64,000 nucleotides of DNA, from positions 62,001-126,000 of the forward strand of contig JAIQFC010000006.1 in the NCBI GenBank assembly GCA_020073465.1, in the 5' to 3' direction. The DNA comes from Terriglobia bacterium (lineage in GTDB: Bacteria; Acidobacteriota; Terriglobia; Terriglobales; Acidobacteriaceae). The first letter of the stretch is position 1, and each line of letters begins with the position of its first letter. The notes beneath the pieces are model-generated. The model ran no database searches. It saw only the letters and a program-made list of their open reading frames with translations, and had not been told where the DNA came from. Positions 26,751-33,187 of this stretch are shown in pieces. A program made the position numbers and the translations under genes.

Positions 26751-28461
26751 CGTCTCCTCCTGCCGCTTGCGCAAGAGTTCCAGTCGCGCCTGGCAAATCT
26801 CGAGCCACAGCCTCCACGAACTCCCCGGCAAGCAGTCCCCGCAACTCGATGTCGCTGTGTCGGGCAAGAAACTGACGCAAGTTTTCAGCTGGCTCGCGCT
26901 CCACCAGATACTGCCGCAGCATCCTCTCGATCGCGTCCGGAACCTCAGTTGCCGCGCAGCGATATCCGATCGGCCGCGCCGTCGCCTGATGCAGCCCCAG
27001 CGCTCCCCCCACGCAGAAGTAGTAGGCATCGACAAGGCGGTCCTGCACCTTGATCTTCTTGCCTTCAATCCCAATGTCGGCAATCCAGTGCTGGCCGCAG
27101 CTGTTCGGGCATCCTGTAACGTGAAGCTTCAGGTGCTGATCGAAGCCAGGCAAGCGCTCTTCGAGCTCTTCGACCAGCCAGCGTGAAAAACTCTTGGTCT
27201 CCGTAATCGCCAGCTTGCAGAACTCCGTTCCGCTACATGCGATGGTTCCACGAAAGAAAGATGAACCTCCGACGCGCAGTCCGATCCCGTCGAGTTCCTT
27301 CGCCAACGAATCCGCATTGATCTGGGGCACGTTGACGATGAGCAGGTTCTGCATGTTGGTGGTCCGCAGCTCGCCGCCGGCAAAACGCTCAGCCAGATCG
27401 GCAGCGGCATGCATCTGATCCGCCGAGATGCGGCCGCGCAGCACTGCCGCTCCCACGTAGCAATAACCCGGCTGGTGCTGCGCGTGAACTCCGACGTGGT
27501 CCCGGTACGCGTCCGCCGGAGGCTGCTCGACAACCGCTGGGTCGAGTTGAAACCCAATCCTGCCTTGCAACTCTTCCAGAAAGCGCTCAGCCGTCCATCC
27601 GTGCCGCAGGAAGAGAAACTTCAGGCGCGCCCGTTCACGGTGTTCGCGCAAGACGTCCGACTCGCGGAATAATTCGGCGATCCCTTTGATCACCGGCAGA
27701 ACCTGCTGCCACCGCACAAACGCGTTCAACCGCGCTCCCAGATAGGGTTCGGTAGAGAGTCCTCCAGCAACTCGCAAGGAGAAACCGATCTCACGCGTCG
27801 CGCCCGCGCCACGAGTGATGGCCGTCAACCCTACGTCGTTGATCTCCGGGTAGGGGCACCACACGCGGCATCCTGTGATCGAAATCTTGAATTTGCGAGG
27901 CAGGTTGTAGAACTCGGCATTCCCTGCCAGCATTCGAGAAGCCTCGAGGACCAGCGGTGATGCATCGCAGATCTCATCCGCATCCACTCCCGCAACCGGG
28001 CAGCCCGTGACATTGCGGGTGACGTCACCGCAAGCGCTGATCGAGTTCAGTCCGACCCGCTCAAGGCCTTCGAGCAAATCCGGCAACTCCTCAATCGTGA
28101 CCCAATGCAGTTGAATGTTCTGGCGTACGGTGATGTCCGCTGTTCCGTGAGCGTAGTGTTGGGTAAGATCAGCAATGGTCCGCAGCTGTTCCGATCGCAG
28201 CAGTCCGTTGGGAATTCGGATCCGCACCATGAAGCGTTTTAGCGCCTTGCCTTCGCCACCCTGGCCGCCGGTCACGCCGGCGCCGTCGCCCTGCGTGTAA
28301 ACACCCCACCAGCGGAAATACGTTCCCAGCCACTCGGGAGGAATCGAATCGAATCCTTCGCGCGCGAAGCGGCGAATCTCCTCGATCCCTTCCCAGGGGT
28401 TTCTCTCGCGCTTCAGCCGCTCAACTCGCTGTGCTTTCGTTTCCTTACCCGCAGTTGTCAT
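26743..28461 (-). CDS. Ferredoxin-dependent nitrite/sulfite reductase
   Basis: A 572-residue sirohaem 4Fe-4S reductase, six-electron reduction of sulfite to sulfide (or nitrite to ammonia). Two ferredoxin-like half domains are visible (FRWWGVYTQGDG near residue 50; QNLLIVNVPQ about 365). The cofactor cysteines are in CSGTEFCKLAITETKSFS and TGCPNSCGQHWIADIG. Context with APS reductase and sirohaem genes favours sulfite as substrate. There is no clear Shine-Dalgarno before ATG 28461, which lies only 13 bases after the U-tract of the Cys attenuator terminator, so antitermination may also decide ribosome access. Confidence 0.92.
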   Translation of the reverse strand: MTTAGKETKAQRVERLKRERNPWEGIEEIRRFAREGFDSIPPEWLGTYFRWWGVYTQGDGAGVTGGQGGEGKALKRFMVRIRIPNGLLRSEQLRTIADLTQHYAHGTADITVRQNIQLHWVTIEELPDLLEGLERVGLNSISACGDVTRNVTGCPVAGVDADEICDASPLVLEASRMLAGNAEFYNLPRKFKISITGCRVWCPYPEINDVGLTAITRGAGATREIGFSLRVAGGLSTEPYLGARLNAFVRWQQVLPVIKGIAELFRESDVLREHRERARLKFLFLRHGWTAERFLEELQGRIGFQLDPAVVEQPPADAYRDHVGVHAQHQPGYCYVGAAVLRGRISADQMHAAADLAERFAGGELRTTNMQNLLIVNVPQINADSLAKELDGIGLRVGGSSFFRGTIACSGTEFCKLAITETKSFSRWLVEELEERLPGFDQHLKLHVTGCPNSCGQHWIADIGIEGKKIKVQDRLVDAYYFCVGGALGLHQATARPIGYRCAATEVPDAIERMLRQYLVEREPAENLRQFLARHSDIELRGLLAGEFVEAVARDLPGATGTLAQAAGGDGD

Positions 28462-28473
28462 AAGAATGAACCC

Positions 28474-28512
28474 AAAAAAAACCCACCGCCAGTTTTGATC
28501 TGGCGGTGGGTT
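28474..28512 (-). terminator. Intrinsic terminator of the Cys attenuator
   Basis: On the minus strand AACCCACCGCCAG (28512-28500) pairs perfectly with CTGGCGGTGGGTT (28492-28480) over 13 bp with a 7-base loop (ATCAAAA), followed by an unbroken T tract to 28474. It stands between the Cys-rich leader frame and the sulfite reductase start. Its arms are base-for-base the same as those of the lysC attenuator terminator at 23044-23075. Confidence 0.9.
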
Positions 28513-28614
28513 ATAAGTGCCGTTATTAAGAAGAATCTCTTAGGTCAGCAGCCTCCCCGCGCCAGTGCACACGCATGCACAACAACAACAAGTGCAGGTA
28601 CACATCGCGCGAAG
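28480..28614 (-). promoter_or_regulatory. Cysteine transcription attenuator (leader RNA)
   Basis: Segment 1, CTTCGCGC (28614-28607), sits immediately before the Cys codons and pairs with segment 2, GCGCGGGG (28562-28555), over 8 bp with two G-U pairs. The overlapping segment CTGGCGCGGGG (28565-28555) matches 9 of 11 positions needed to pair with the first terminator arm CCCACCGCCAG. A ribosome stalled on the first Cys codons would cover segment 1, free segment 2, build the antiterminator and allow transcription into the sulfur genes. A ribosome that finishes the peptide would let the terminator form. The model is drawn by eye, without folding energies. Confidence 0.75.
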
Positions 28615-28632
28615 ATTTTGGCTACCCCACAT
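28540..28632 (-). CDS. Cysteine-rich leader peptide of the sulfur operon
   Basis: A 30-codon frame, ATG 28632 to TAA 28540-28542. Residues 11-22 read CTCTCCCCACVC: eight cysteines in twelve, including four consecutive TGT codons. An in-frame ATG at 28644 would give 34 residues but overlaps the -10 hexamer, so it cannot be on the predicted transcript. The predicted start near 28636 puts ATG 28632 within about 2-5 bases of the 5' end, implying leaderless translation; no ribosome site is seen. Position before a terminator and cysteine-biosynthesis genes makes an attenuator sensing Cys-tRNA the natural reading. Expression is inferred. Confidence 0.82.
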   Translation of the reverse strand: MWGSQNLRAMCTCTCCCCACVCTGAGRLLT

Positions 28633-28642
28633 TGTGTTTCGC

Positions 28643-28671
28643 ATTCTAGGCTGAACGGCTCAAGCCGTCAA
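28643..28671 (-). promoter_or_regulatory. Promoter of the sulfur operon leader
   Basis: TTGACG (28671-28666), a spacer of exactly 17 bp, and TAGAAT (28648-28643) on the minus strand. This is among the best sigma-70-type matches in the window. The predicted transcript start is about 28636, immediately before the leader peptide ATG at 28632. Confidence 0.75.
28655..28668. promoter_or_regulatory. 14-bp palindrome inside the sulfur operon promoter
   Basis: ACGGCT-CA-AGCCGT on the plus strand is a perfect inverted repeat with 6-bp arms. It overlaps the -35 hexamer and half of the spacer of the sulfur operon promoter, the usual place for a repressor site. No regulator can be assigned; the nearest regulator gene in the window is the LysR gene at 21905, whose sites are normally of the T-N11-A form. 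Confidence 0.4.
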
Positions 28672-28916
28672 CGGAACTTACGTAATGACTTGGATGAATA
28701 ATTTCGATGATGCGAATCAGATTTATTGTGCGCCATCGCTAAAAGCCGCATCATCCAATGGAATCAGCAGCTTATATATCGTCAGGGAACTCTGCCCGCA
28801 GCCTCTGCTGCCCGCAGTGCCACCACCACAGAACACTTCCCCAACGTTTCGATCCTCCTGCAAGGACTTGGCTTTTAGGTCATAATCTTCGGGGACCTCG
28901 AGCAGCCAAGACCCTA
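28672..28916. other. Intergenic region before the ROK gene
   Basis: About 245 bp between the sulfur operon promoter and the ROK start, divergently transcribed. It contains an AT-rich stretch (28695-28790) but no confident promoter pair for the ROK gene; CATAAT near 28880 is a possible -10 without a suitable -35. No convincing reading frame was seen. Confidence 0.3.
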
Positions 28917-29906
28917 ATGACAGAAAGCCCAAATCGCCAAGGAGCCGTCATAGGCGTCGACATTGGCGGAACGAAGGTTGCCGTCGGACTGGTGGACCCA
29001 AGGGGAAGAATTCTCCGCCAGCTGCGAAGGCCCATGGCCGCGAATAGCGGGCCTGAAGCCGCCCTCGAGGCCGTGACCGCTGCCATCAGTTCCTTGTCGT
29101 CCCAATCAGAGAGCAGTTCAGCGCCGCCTCGAGGAATCGGCATCTGCGCGCCTGGGCCCCTCGATCCCGTGACCGGCATGGTCATCAATCCACCAAATCT
29201 TCCCTGCTGGAGAAACTTTCCGCTGGCTTCGCGGGTAGCTGACGTGTATCGCGTGCCTGTAAAACTCGACAACGATGCGAACGCCGCAGCGCTAGCCGAG
29301 ACTCGCTGGGGAGCTGCTCGCGGATACCGTTACGTCTTCTACGCAACGGTAGGCACGGGCATCGGCACCGGAATCGTCTTCGATGGCCGCATCTATCATG
29401 GCCGCACCGGGGCCGCGGGGGAAGGTGGCCACGTCAGCATCGACTACAACGGTCCAGTCTGCTCATGCGGCAAGAAAGGGTGCATTGAAGTGCTTGCGGC
29501 TGGGCCTGCCATCGGAGCTCGAGCGCGGGCGAAGCTGTCTGAGGACCGATCTCGCCACTCCACGATCCTCGATCTCGCCAAGGGAAACATCGATGCGGTA
29601 ACCAGCGAACTCGTCGGGCAGGCTCACGCCGCCGGCGATCCGCTCGCGCGCGAGATTCTTCAAGAGACGGTTGGCCTTCTCTCCGCGTGGCTGGGCAACA
29701 TCGTCGACCTGCTCGACCCGAATGTCGTCGTGATGGGCGGCGGGGTCGCAGCCATGCTCCAGCCCTTCTTCGGACAAATCAAGGACCGTCTTCCGAGCTG
29801 GTGCGTTAACCCCCGCGTCTCTGAAATCCCGCTGCTGATTGCGCACTACGGCGCCGATGCTGGAATCGCGGGAGGGGCCGCGCTATGTTCGGATGTTCTG
29901 GCTTAA
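28917..29906 (+). CDS. ROK-family sugar kinase (glucokinase-like)
   Basis: A 329-residue cytoplasmic protein. The phosphate-binding motif VIGVDIGGTKVAVGLVD starts at residue 11, the sugar-binding region includes NPPNLPCWRNFPL and KLDNDANAAALAE, and the ROK zinc motif CSCGKKGCIEVLAAGPAI is intact (C-x-C-x4-C). It has no DNA-binding domain, so it is a kinase rather than a NagC-type repressor. The ATG at 28917 gives the family N-terminus; the frame is open further upstream. Its TAA overlaps the stop of the convergent oxidoreductase gamma gene within TTAA. Glucose, N-acetylglucosamine or another hexose could be the substrate. Confidence 0.88.
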   Translation: MTESPNRQGAVIGVDIGGTKVAVGLVDPRGRILRQLRRPMAANSGPEAALEAVTAAISSLSSQSESSSAPPRGIGICAPGPLDPVTGMVINPPNLPCWRNFPLASRVADVYRVPVKLDNDANAAALAETRWGAARGYRYVFYATVGTGIGTGIVFDGRIYHGRTGAAGEGGHVSIDYNGPVCSCGKKGCIEVLAAGPAIGARARAKLSEDRSRHSTILDLAKGNIDAVTSELVGQAHAAGDPLAREILQETVGLLSAWLGNIVDLLDPNVVVMGGGVAAMLQPFFGQIKDRLPSWCVNPRVSEIPLLIAHYGADAGIAGGAALCSDVLA

Positions 29907-30514
29907 CAGGAGTCGGAATATTCTTGCGAGTAGGTGTGTTCGTTTTCGAGTTCTAACGCCGTTGGCTTGCCCGTCAGAGCATTGTTCCCGTACTCAAACC
30001 CTCTCTCAAATGCCTTCAGGTTCAGTTCGCGAAAGCTCGGCGGCACTGAGTCTGCCACTGCCTTGCGGACAGCCTCCGCATCGAGCAAATGAGTGATCGC
30101 GGTAAAGAATCCGACCATCACCGCATTGAGTACCATGCGCTTGCCCAGTTCCTCCGCGATTCGCGTGGCTGGTACGCCGTACACTCGCACCCCGCGGTTC
30201 AAGTCCGAGACCCGCACCAGGTCTTCTTCCACGATCAGCGTCCCGCCCTCTTTCAGCTCAGGCACAAACCGGGTGTAAGCTTCTTGCGACATGACCACAA
30301 GAATGTCGGGCCGAGTGACGTAGGGATACAACACCGGCGAGTCGGAAAGGATGAGTTGAGCGCTGCACGCGCCCCCGCGTGCCTCGGGACCGAAGTTCTG
30401 CGTCATGGTCGCAAACGCGCCCTGATAGATAGAAGCAGCCTTCCCCAGCACAATTGCAGAGAGGATGACTCCCTGCCCTCCGAACCCTGCCACACGAATT
30501 TCGGTTAGCTGCAT
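29903..30514 (-). CDS. korC: 2-oxoacid:ferredoxin oxidoreductase, gamma subunit
   Basis: A 203-residue subunit with the gamma-family start IRVAGFGGQGVILSAIVLGKAA and the central FGPEARGGACSAQLILSD, plus LVVMSQEAYTRF. It completes the four-subunit CoA-acylating oxidoreductase with the beta, alpha and ferredoxin subunits encoded just upstream, and overlaps the beta gene by 10 bases. This subunit contacts CoA and the alpha chain. A 2-oxoglutarate enzyme is the likeliest type judged by the split architecture; pyruvate or branched-chain 2-oxoacids remain possible. Confidence 0.88.
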   Translation of the reverse strand: MQLTEIRVAGFGGQGVILSAIVLGKAASIYQGAFATMTQNFGPEARGGACSAQLILSDSPVLYPYVTRPDILVVMSQEAYTRFVPELKEGGTLIVEEDLVRVSDLNRGVRVYGVPATRIAEELGKRMVLNAVMVGFFTAITHLLDAEAVRKAVADSVPPSFRELNLKAFERGFEYGNNALTGKPTALELENEHTYSQEYSDSC

Positions 30515-31392
30515 ACCATCTCCGGTGCTTCGACGAACCGCTCTCCAAGAGCTTCCACATACTGAGCGCGCATCATGGTCTGGTAGTCAGGCCGGTCGCG
30601 ATCCACGAATTTACCCACGATGATCTCCCCTTTCAGAGTCAGGCCCACTTCGCTGGTGGGCGCACCGTGGCGGGTCTTGCTCTGCTCTTTGTAGTACTTC
30701 ATCGTGTCCAGCCCGTCGCCCATCTTGTTGCGCCGCTGGTAAAGGGTGGGACACGGCGAGATCACTTCGATGAACGAAAACCCTTTCTTCTGGAAGGCCT
30801 CGCCGATCGAACGCGCCAACTGCCGGACGTGGAAGGTCGTCCAGCGCGCCACATAAACTGCTCCTGCCGCTTCGACCAGATGCGGCAGATTGAACGCCGG
30901 CTCGAATGTGCCATAAGGATTGGTTGAGGTCGTCGCATGGCCGGGCGTGGTGGGTGCCGTCTGTCCACCGGTCATGGCGTAGATAAGGTTATTCACGCAG
31001 ATGACCTTCAGGTCGATGTTGCGCCGGGCAGCATGGATCAAGTGATTTCCGCCAATCGCCGACAGATCACCGTCTCCCGAATACACCACCACGTTCAGCT
31101 TGGGATTCGCCAGCTTGAGTCCCGTGGCGAACGGAATCGCCCGCCCATGCGTGGTGTGAAAAGAATCCAGCTTCACGTATCCCGCGACGCGCCCGGTACA
31201 CCCAATTCCCGACACCAGGGCCAGCGATTGCAAATCGATCTTCGATTCGATCAGAGCGCGGGCAAAGCAGTTCACCGTGGTCCCGATACCGCAGCCGGGG
31301 CACCAGATGTGGGGCATACGGTCACTGCGCAGAAACGGTTCGACCGGGTTGACGACGCCCTGGTCGACAAGACCCACATCCTTTACCGGCAT
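30505..31392 (-). CDS. korB: 2-oxoacid:ferredoxin oxidoreductase, beta subunit
   Basis: A 295-residue thiamine-diphosphate subunit. Visible are the cluster/TPP region HIWCPGCGIGTT (about residues 28-39), the TPP-Mg motif YSGDGDLSAIGGNHLIHAARRN split as GDGDLSAIGGNH and LIHAARRNID, and VNNLIYAMTGGQTAPTTPG. SFIEVISPCPTLY with a conserved Cys follows. It overlaps the alpha gene by 10 bases and the gamma gene by 10 bases, so the three are translated together. The complex is oxygen-sensitive in most hosts and links 2-oxoacid oxidation to reduced ferredoxin, which the sirohaem sulfite reductase and other Fd enzymes could use. Confidence 0.9.
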   Translation of the reverse strand: MPVKDVGLVDQGVVNPVEPFLRSDRMPHIWCPGCGIGTTVNCFARALIESKIDLQSLALVSGIGCTGRVAGYVKLDSFHTTHGRAIPFATGLKLANPKLNVVVYSGDGDLSAIGGNHLIHAARRNIDLKVICVNNLIYAMTGGQTAPTTPGHATTSTNPYGTFEPAFNLPHLVEAAGAVYVARWTTFHVRQLARSIGEAFQKKGFSFIEVISPCPTLYQRRNKMGDGLDTMKYYKEQSKTRHGAPTSEVGLTLKGEIIVGKFVDRDRPDYQTMMRAQYVEALGERFVEAPEMVCS

Positions 31393-32546
31393 CGGCTCGC
31401 CTCCACGATGACCCTCAAAATCTCTTCCGGATTATGCACACCGCCTCCCGCGTGCGACACCGGGTACGTCTTTGCCCGGCCATCTGCCGCCCGCTCCACC
31501 TCACGCACCATCTGGCCCAGGTTCAGTTCCGGCACTACGAAAGCCTTCACCTCGGCTGCAAGCTCCCGAATCTTGTTCTCCGGGAACGGCCACGCCGTAA
31601 TCAGCCGCAATTTCCCAACGCGCATCCCGCGTTCGCGCGCGACGTCAATGGCCCGCTGCGCCACACGAGAAGTAATGCCGTACGACACAACAACGACATC
31701 CGCGCCCTCAAGTTGCTCCTCTTCGAACATGGCAATGCGGTCCGTGGCCGCACGGACCTTGTTCTGCAAGCGCCGCACCAGCTTGTCCTGCGTCTGCGGC
31801 GTCATGTTCGGGTACCCGCGCTCGTCATGCGTCAACCCGGTGACGTGAAACCTGTATCCCTCACCCGCGTGCGCCATCTCCGGCACCATGTCGCCATTGG
31901 TTTGATAGGGGAGATAGTCCTCGACAGCCTTGTGCGTGTGCCGCCGCGGAGTCACTTCGATCTCGTCCGCCGGCGGAATCACGACCTTCTCGGTCATGTG
32001 CCCCACTACTTCGTCCATCATGAACATGACCGGAACCCGAAACTCTTCTGCCAGGTTGAATGCCTTGATCGTGAGATCGAAACATTCCTGCGGAGAATTC
32101 GGACACAGCGCGATGATCTCGTAATCGCCGTGTGATCCCCATCGCGCCTGCATCATGTCGGCCTGGGCGGGCAGGGTTGGCAATCCGGTGGAGGGCCCTC
32201 CGCGCTGCACGTCCACGAATACGCACGGCGTTTCCGTCATCGCCGCGTAGCCGATGTGCTCCATCATCAGCGAGAATCCCGGTCCCGAAGTTACGGTAAA
32301 CGCCTTAGCCCCGCCCCAGACCGCCCCCTGCAGCGTGATAGAGGCAGCCAGTTCATCTTCCATTTGAATGAAGGTGCCGCCCACGGTGGGCACGCGCGCC
32401 GCAAACCTCTCCACCACCTCCGTCGAGGGTGTAATCGGATACCCAGCCGCAAATCGAGCTCCGGCTGCCAGCGCGCCTTCGCAGCAGGCATGGTCGCCAT
32501 CGATGAAGTGCACACCCGTCAGGACTCCGCGAGGGTCAGCCTTCAT
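31383..32546 (-). CDS. korA: 2-oxoacid:ferredoxin oxidoreductase, alpha subunit
   Basis: A 387-residue subunit with the alpha-family motifs GDHACCEGALAAGARFAAGYPITPSTE (in two parts: GDHACCEGALAAGARF and GYPITPSTEVVERFA), FTVTSGPGFSLMMEHIGYA and the VPELNLGQMVREVE C-terminal region. The gamma domain is not fused, consistent with the separate gene downstream. Its ATG overlaps the ferredoxin gene stop as ATGA. Length and SGPGFSLM pattern match 2-oxoglutarate-type KorA. It works in the cytoplasm in the reductive or oxidative TCA direction. Confidence 0.9.
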   Translation of the reverse strand: MKADPRGVLTGVHFIDGDHACCEGALAAGARFAAGYPITPSTEVVERFAARVPTVGGTFIQMEDELAASITLQGAVWGGAKAFTVTSGPGFSLMMEHIGYAAMTETPCVFVDVQRGGPSTGLPTLPAQADMMQARWGSHGDYEIIALCPNSPQECFDLTIKAFNLAEEFRVPVMFMMDEVVGHMTEKVVIPPADEIEVTPRRHTHKAVEDYLPYQTNGDMVPEMAHAGEGYRFHVTGLTHDERGYPNMTPQTQDKLVRRLQNKVRAATDRIAMFEEEQLEGADVVVVSYGITSRVAQRAIDVARERGMRVGKLRLITAWPFPENKIRELAAEVKAFVVPELNLGQMVREVERAADGRAKTYPVSHAGGGVHNPEEILRVIVEASRCR

Positions 32547-32776
32547 TTTTCACCTCTCACAGGAACAACCCGCGTGCCGTAGATGGCGAAGTCGGGGCAA
32601 TACATCCCGCATAGATCGCACCCGCTGCACTTCTCAGGGTTGACGACATGCGGTGGATGGTAGCCCTTGGAGTTGAACACAGAAGAGAGAGCCAAAACCT
32701 TCGTAGGGCAAAACTCCACACAGAAACCGCAGGCCTTGCAACGCTCCACAACGATATGAACGTTCCCTTTCGCCAC
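32543..32776 (-). CDS. korD: 4Fe-4S ferredoxin subunit of the 2-oxoacid oxidoreductase
   Basis: A 77-residue double-cluster ferredoxin: CKACGFCVEFCP and CSGCDLCGMYCP each provide C-x2-C-x2-C-x3-C-P ligands. It is the delta subunit, first gene of the operon delta-alpha-beta-gamma. The GTG at 32776 is favoured because GGAGG lies 7 bases upstream; the TTG at 32779 is only 4 bases from it. A candidate class II CRP-type promoter lies upstream. Confidence 0.9.
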   Translation of the reverse strand: MAKGNVHIVVERCKACGFCVEFCPTKVLALSSVFNSKGYHPPHVVNPEKCSGCDLCGMYCPDFAIYGTRVVPVRGEK

Positions 32777-32823
32777 CAATTCGCCTCCAAAGGATTCCCT
32801 CGAAGCCCCCAGGGATTGACTGC

Positions 32824-32867
32824 ATTATGCGGTGGCGATTGCCGAAGTGCCTGTGACTGGAATCACA
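32824..32867 (-). promoter_or_regulatory. CRP/FNR-type operator and -10 of the kor operon
   Basis: TGTGA-N6-TCACA occurs at 32852-32867, both arms perfect for the CRP consensus. On the minus strand a CATAAT (32829-32824) predicts a start near 32817; the palindrome centre (32859.5) is then about 42.5 bases upstream, close to the -41.5 of class II activated promoters, and the -35 is poor as expected. No CRP-family gene is in the window. Confidence 0.5.
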
Positions 32868-33187
32868 GTTTGTCGTGAGCTAAGGCACTCGACGGCGGAA
32901 AATCTGCAGGGCAGTAACTCGCCTGGAATCATGTTGTTGGCCGACAGGAGAGATTGAGTACCACGGGCATCGACTGTGAACTCAGGCTGGTCTGCTATAC
33001 TAATTCAGACGCTTTTGCCACGGTTTGCTCGTGACGCGGTGGTCCTCGTTGGATCAGTTTCATCTCCGCTTTTCCTGCCTGCCGTTCAGTTCAGCGCGAA
33101 GTCCAAAATCAAAAGTGAGCGGCATCGAAGTTCTGCACGTGTATCTGAGTGTGTGACGACAGGCCCCTCCAGAAAGAACCATCTCGA
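32868..33187. other. Intergenic region and probable 5' UTR of the helicase gene
   Basis: About 320 bp between the CRP-type site and the helicase start. TATACT at 32996-33001 is a possible -10 on the plus strand; no good -35 is present. If used, the helicase mRNA would have a leader of about 180 nt, long enough for structural or cold-responsive control, as is common for DEAD-box helicases. No reading frame looks genuine. Confidence 0.3.

Noticed and set aside
26751-27083. N-terminal extension of the precorrin-2 dehydrogenase frame into the sulfite reductase gene
   Set aside because: A GTG with GGAGGAG upstream sits exactly at the family N-terminus; the extension is an out-of-frame shadow.
28723-28932. 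69-codon minus-strand frame ahead of the ROK gene
   Set aside because: No ribosome site, overlaps the ROK start, and the peptide has no conserved pattern.
30937-32135. Long plus-strand frames over the kor genes
   Set aside because: All four oxidoreductase subunits are intact on the minus strand; antisense frames lack motifs.
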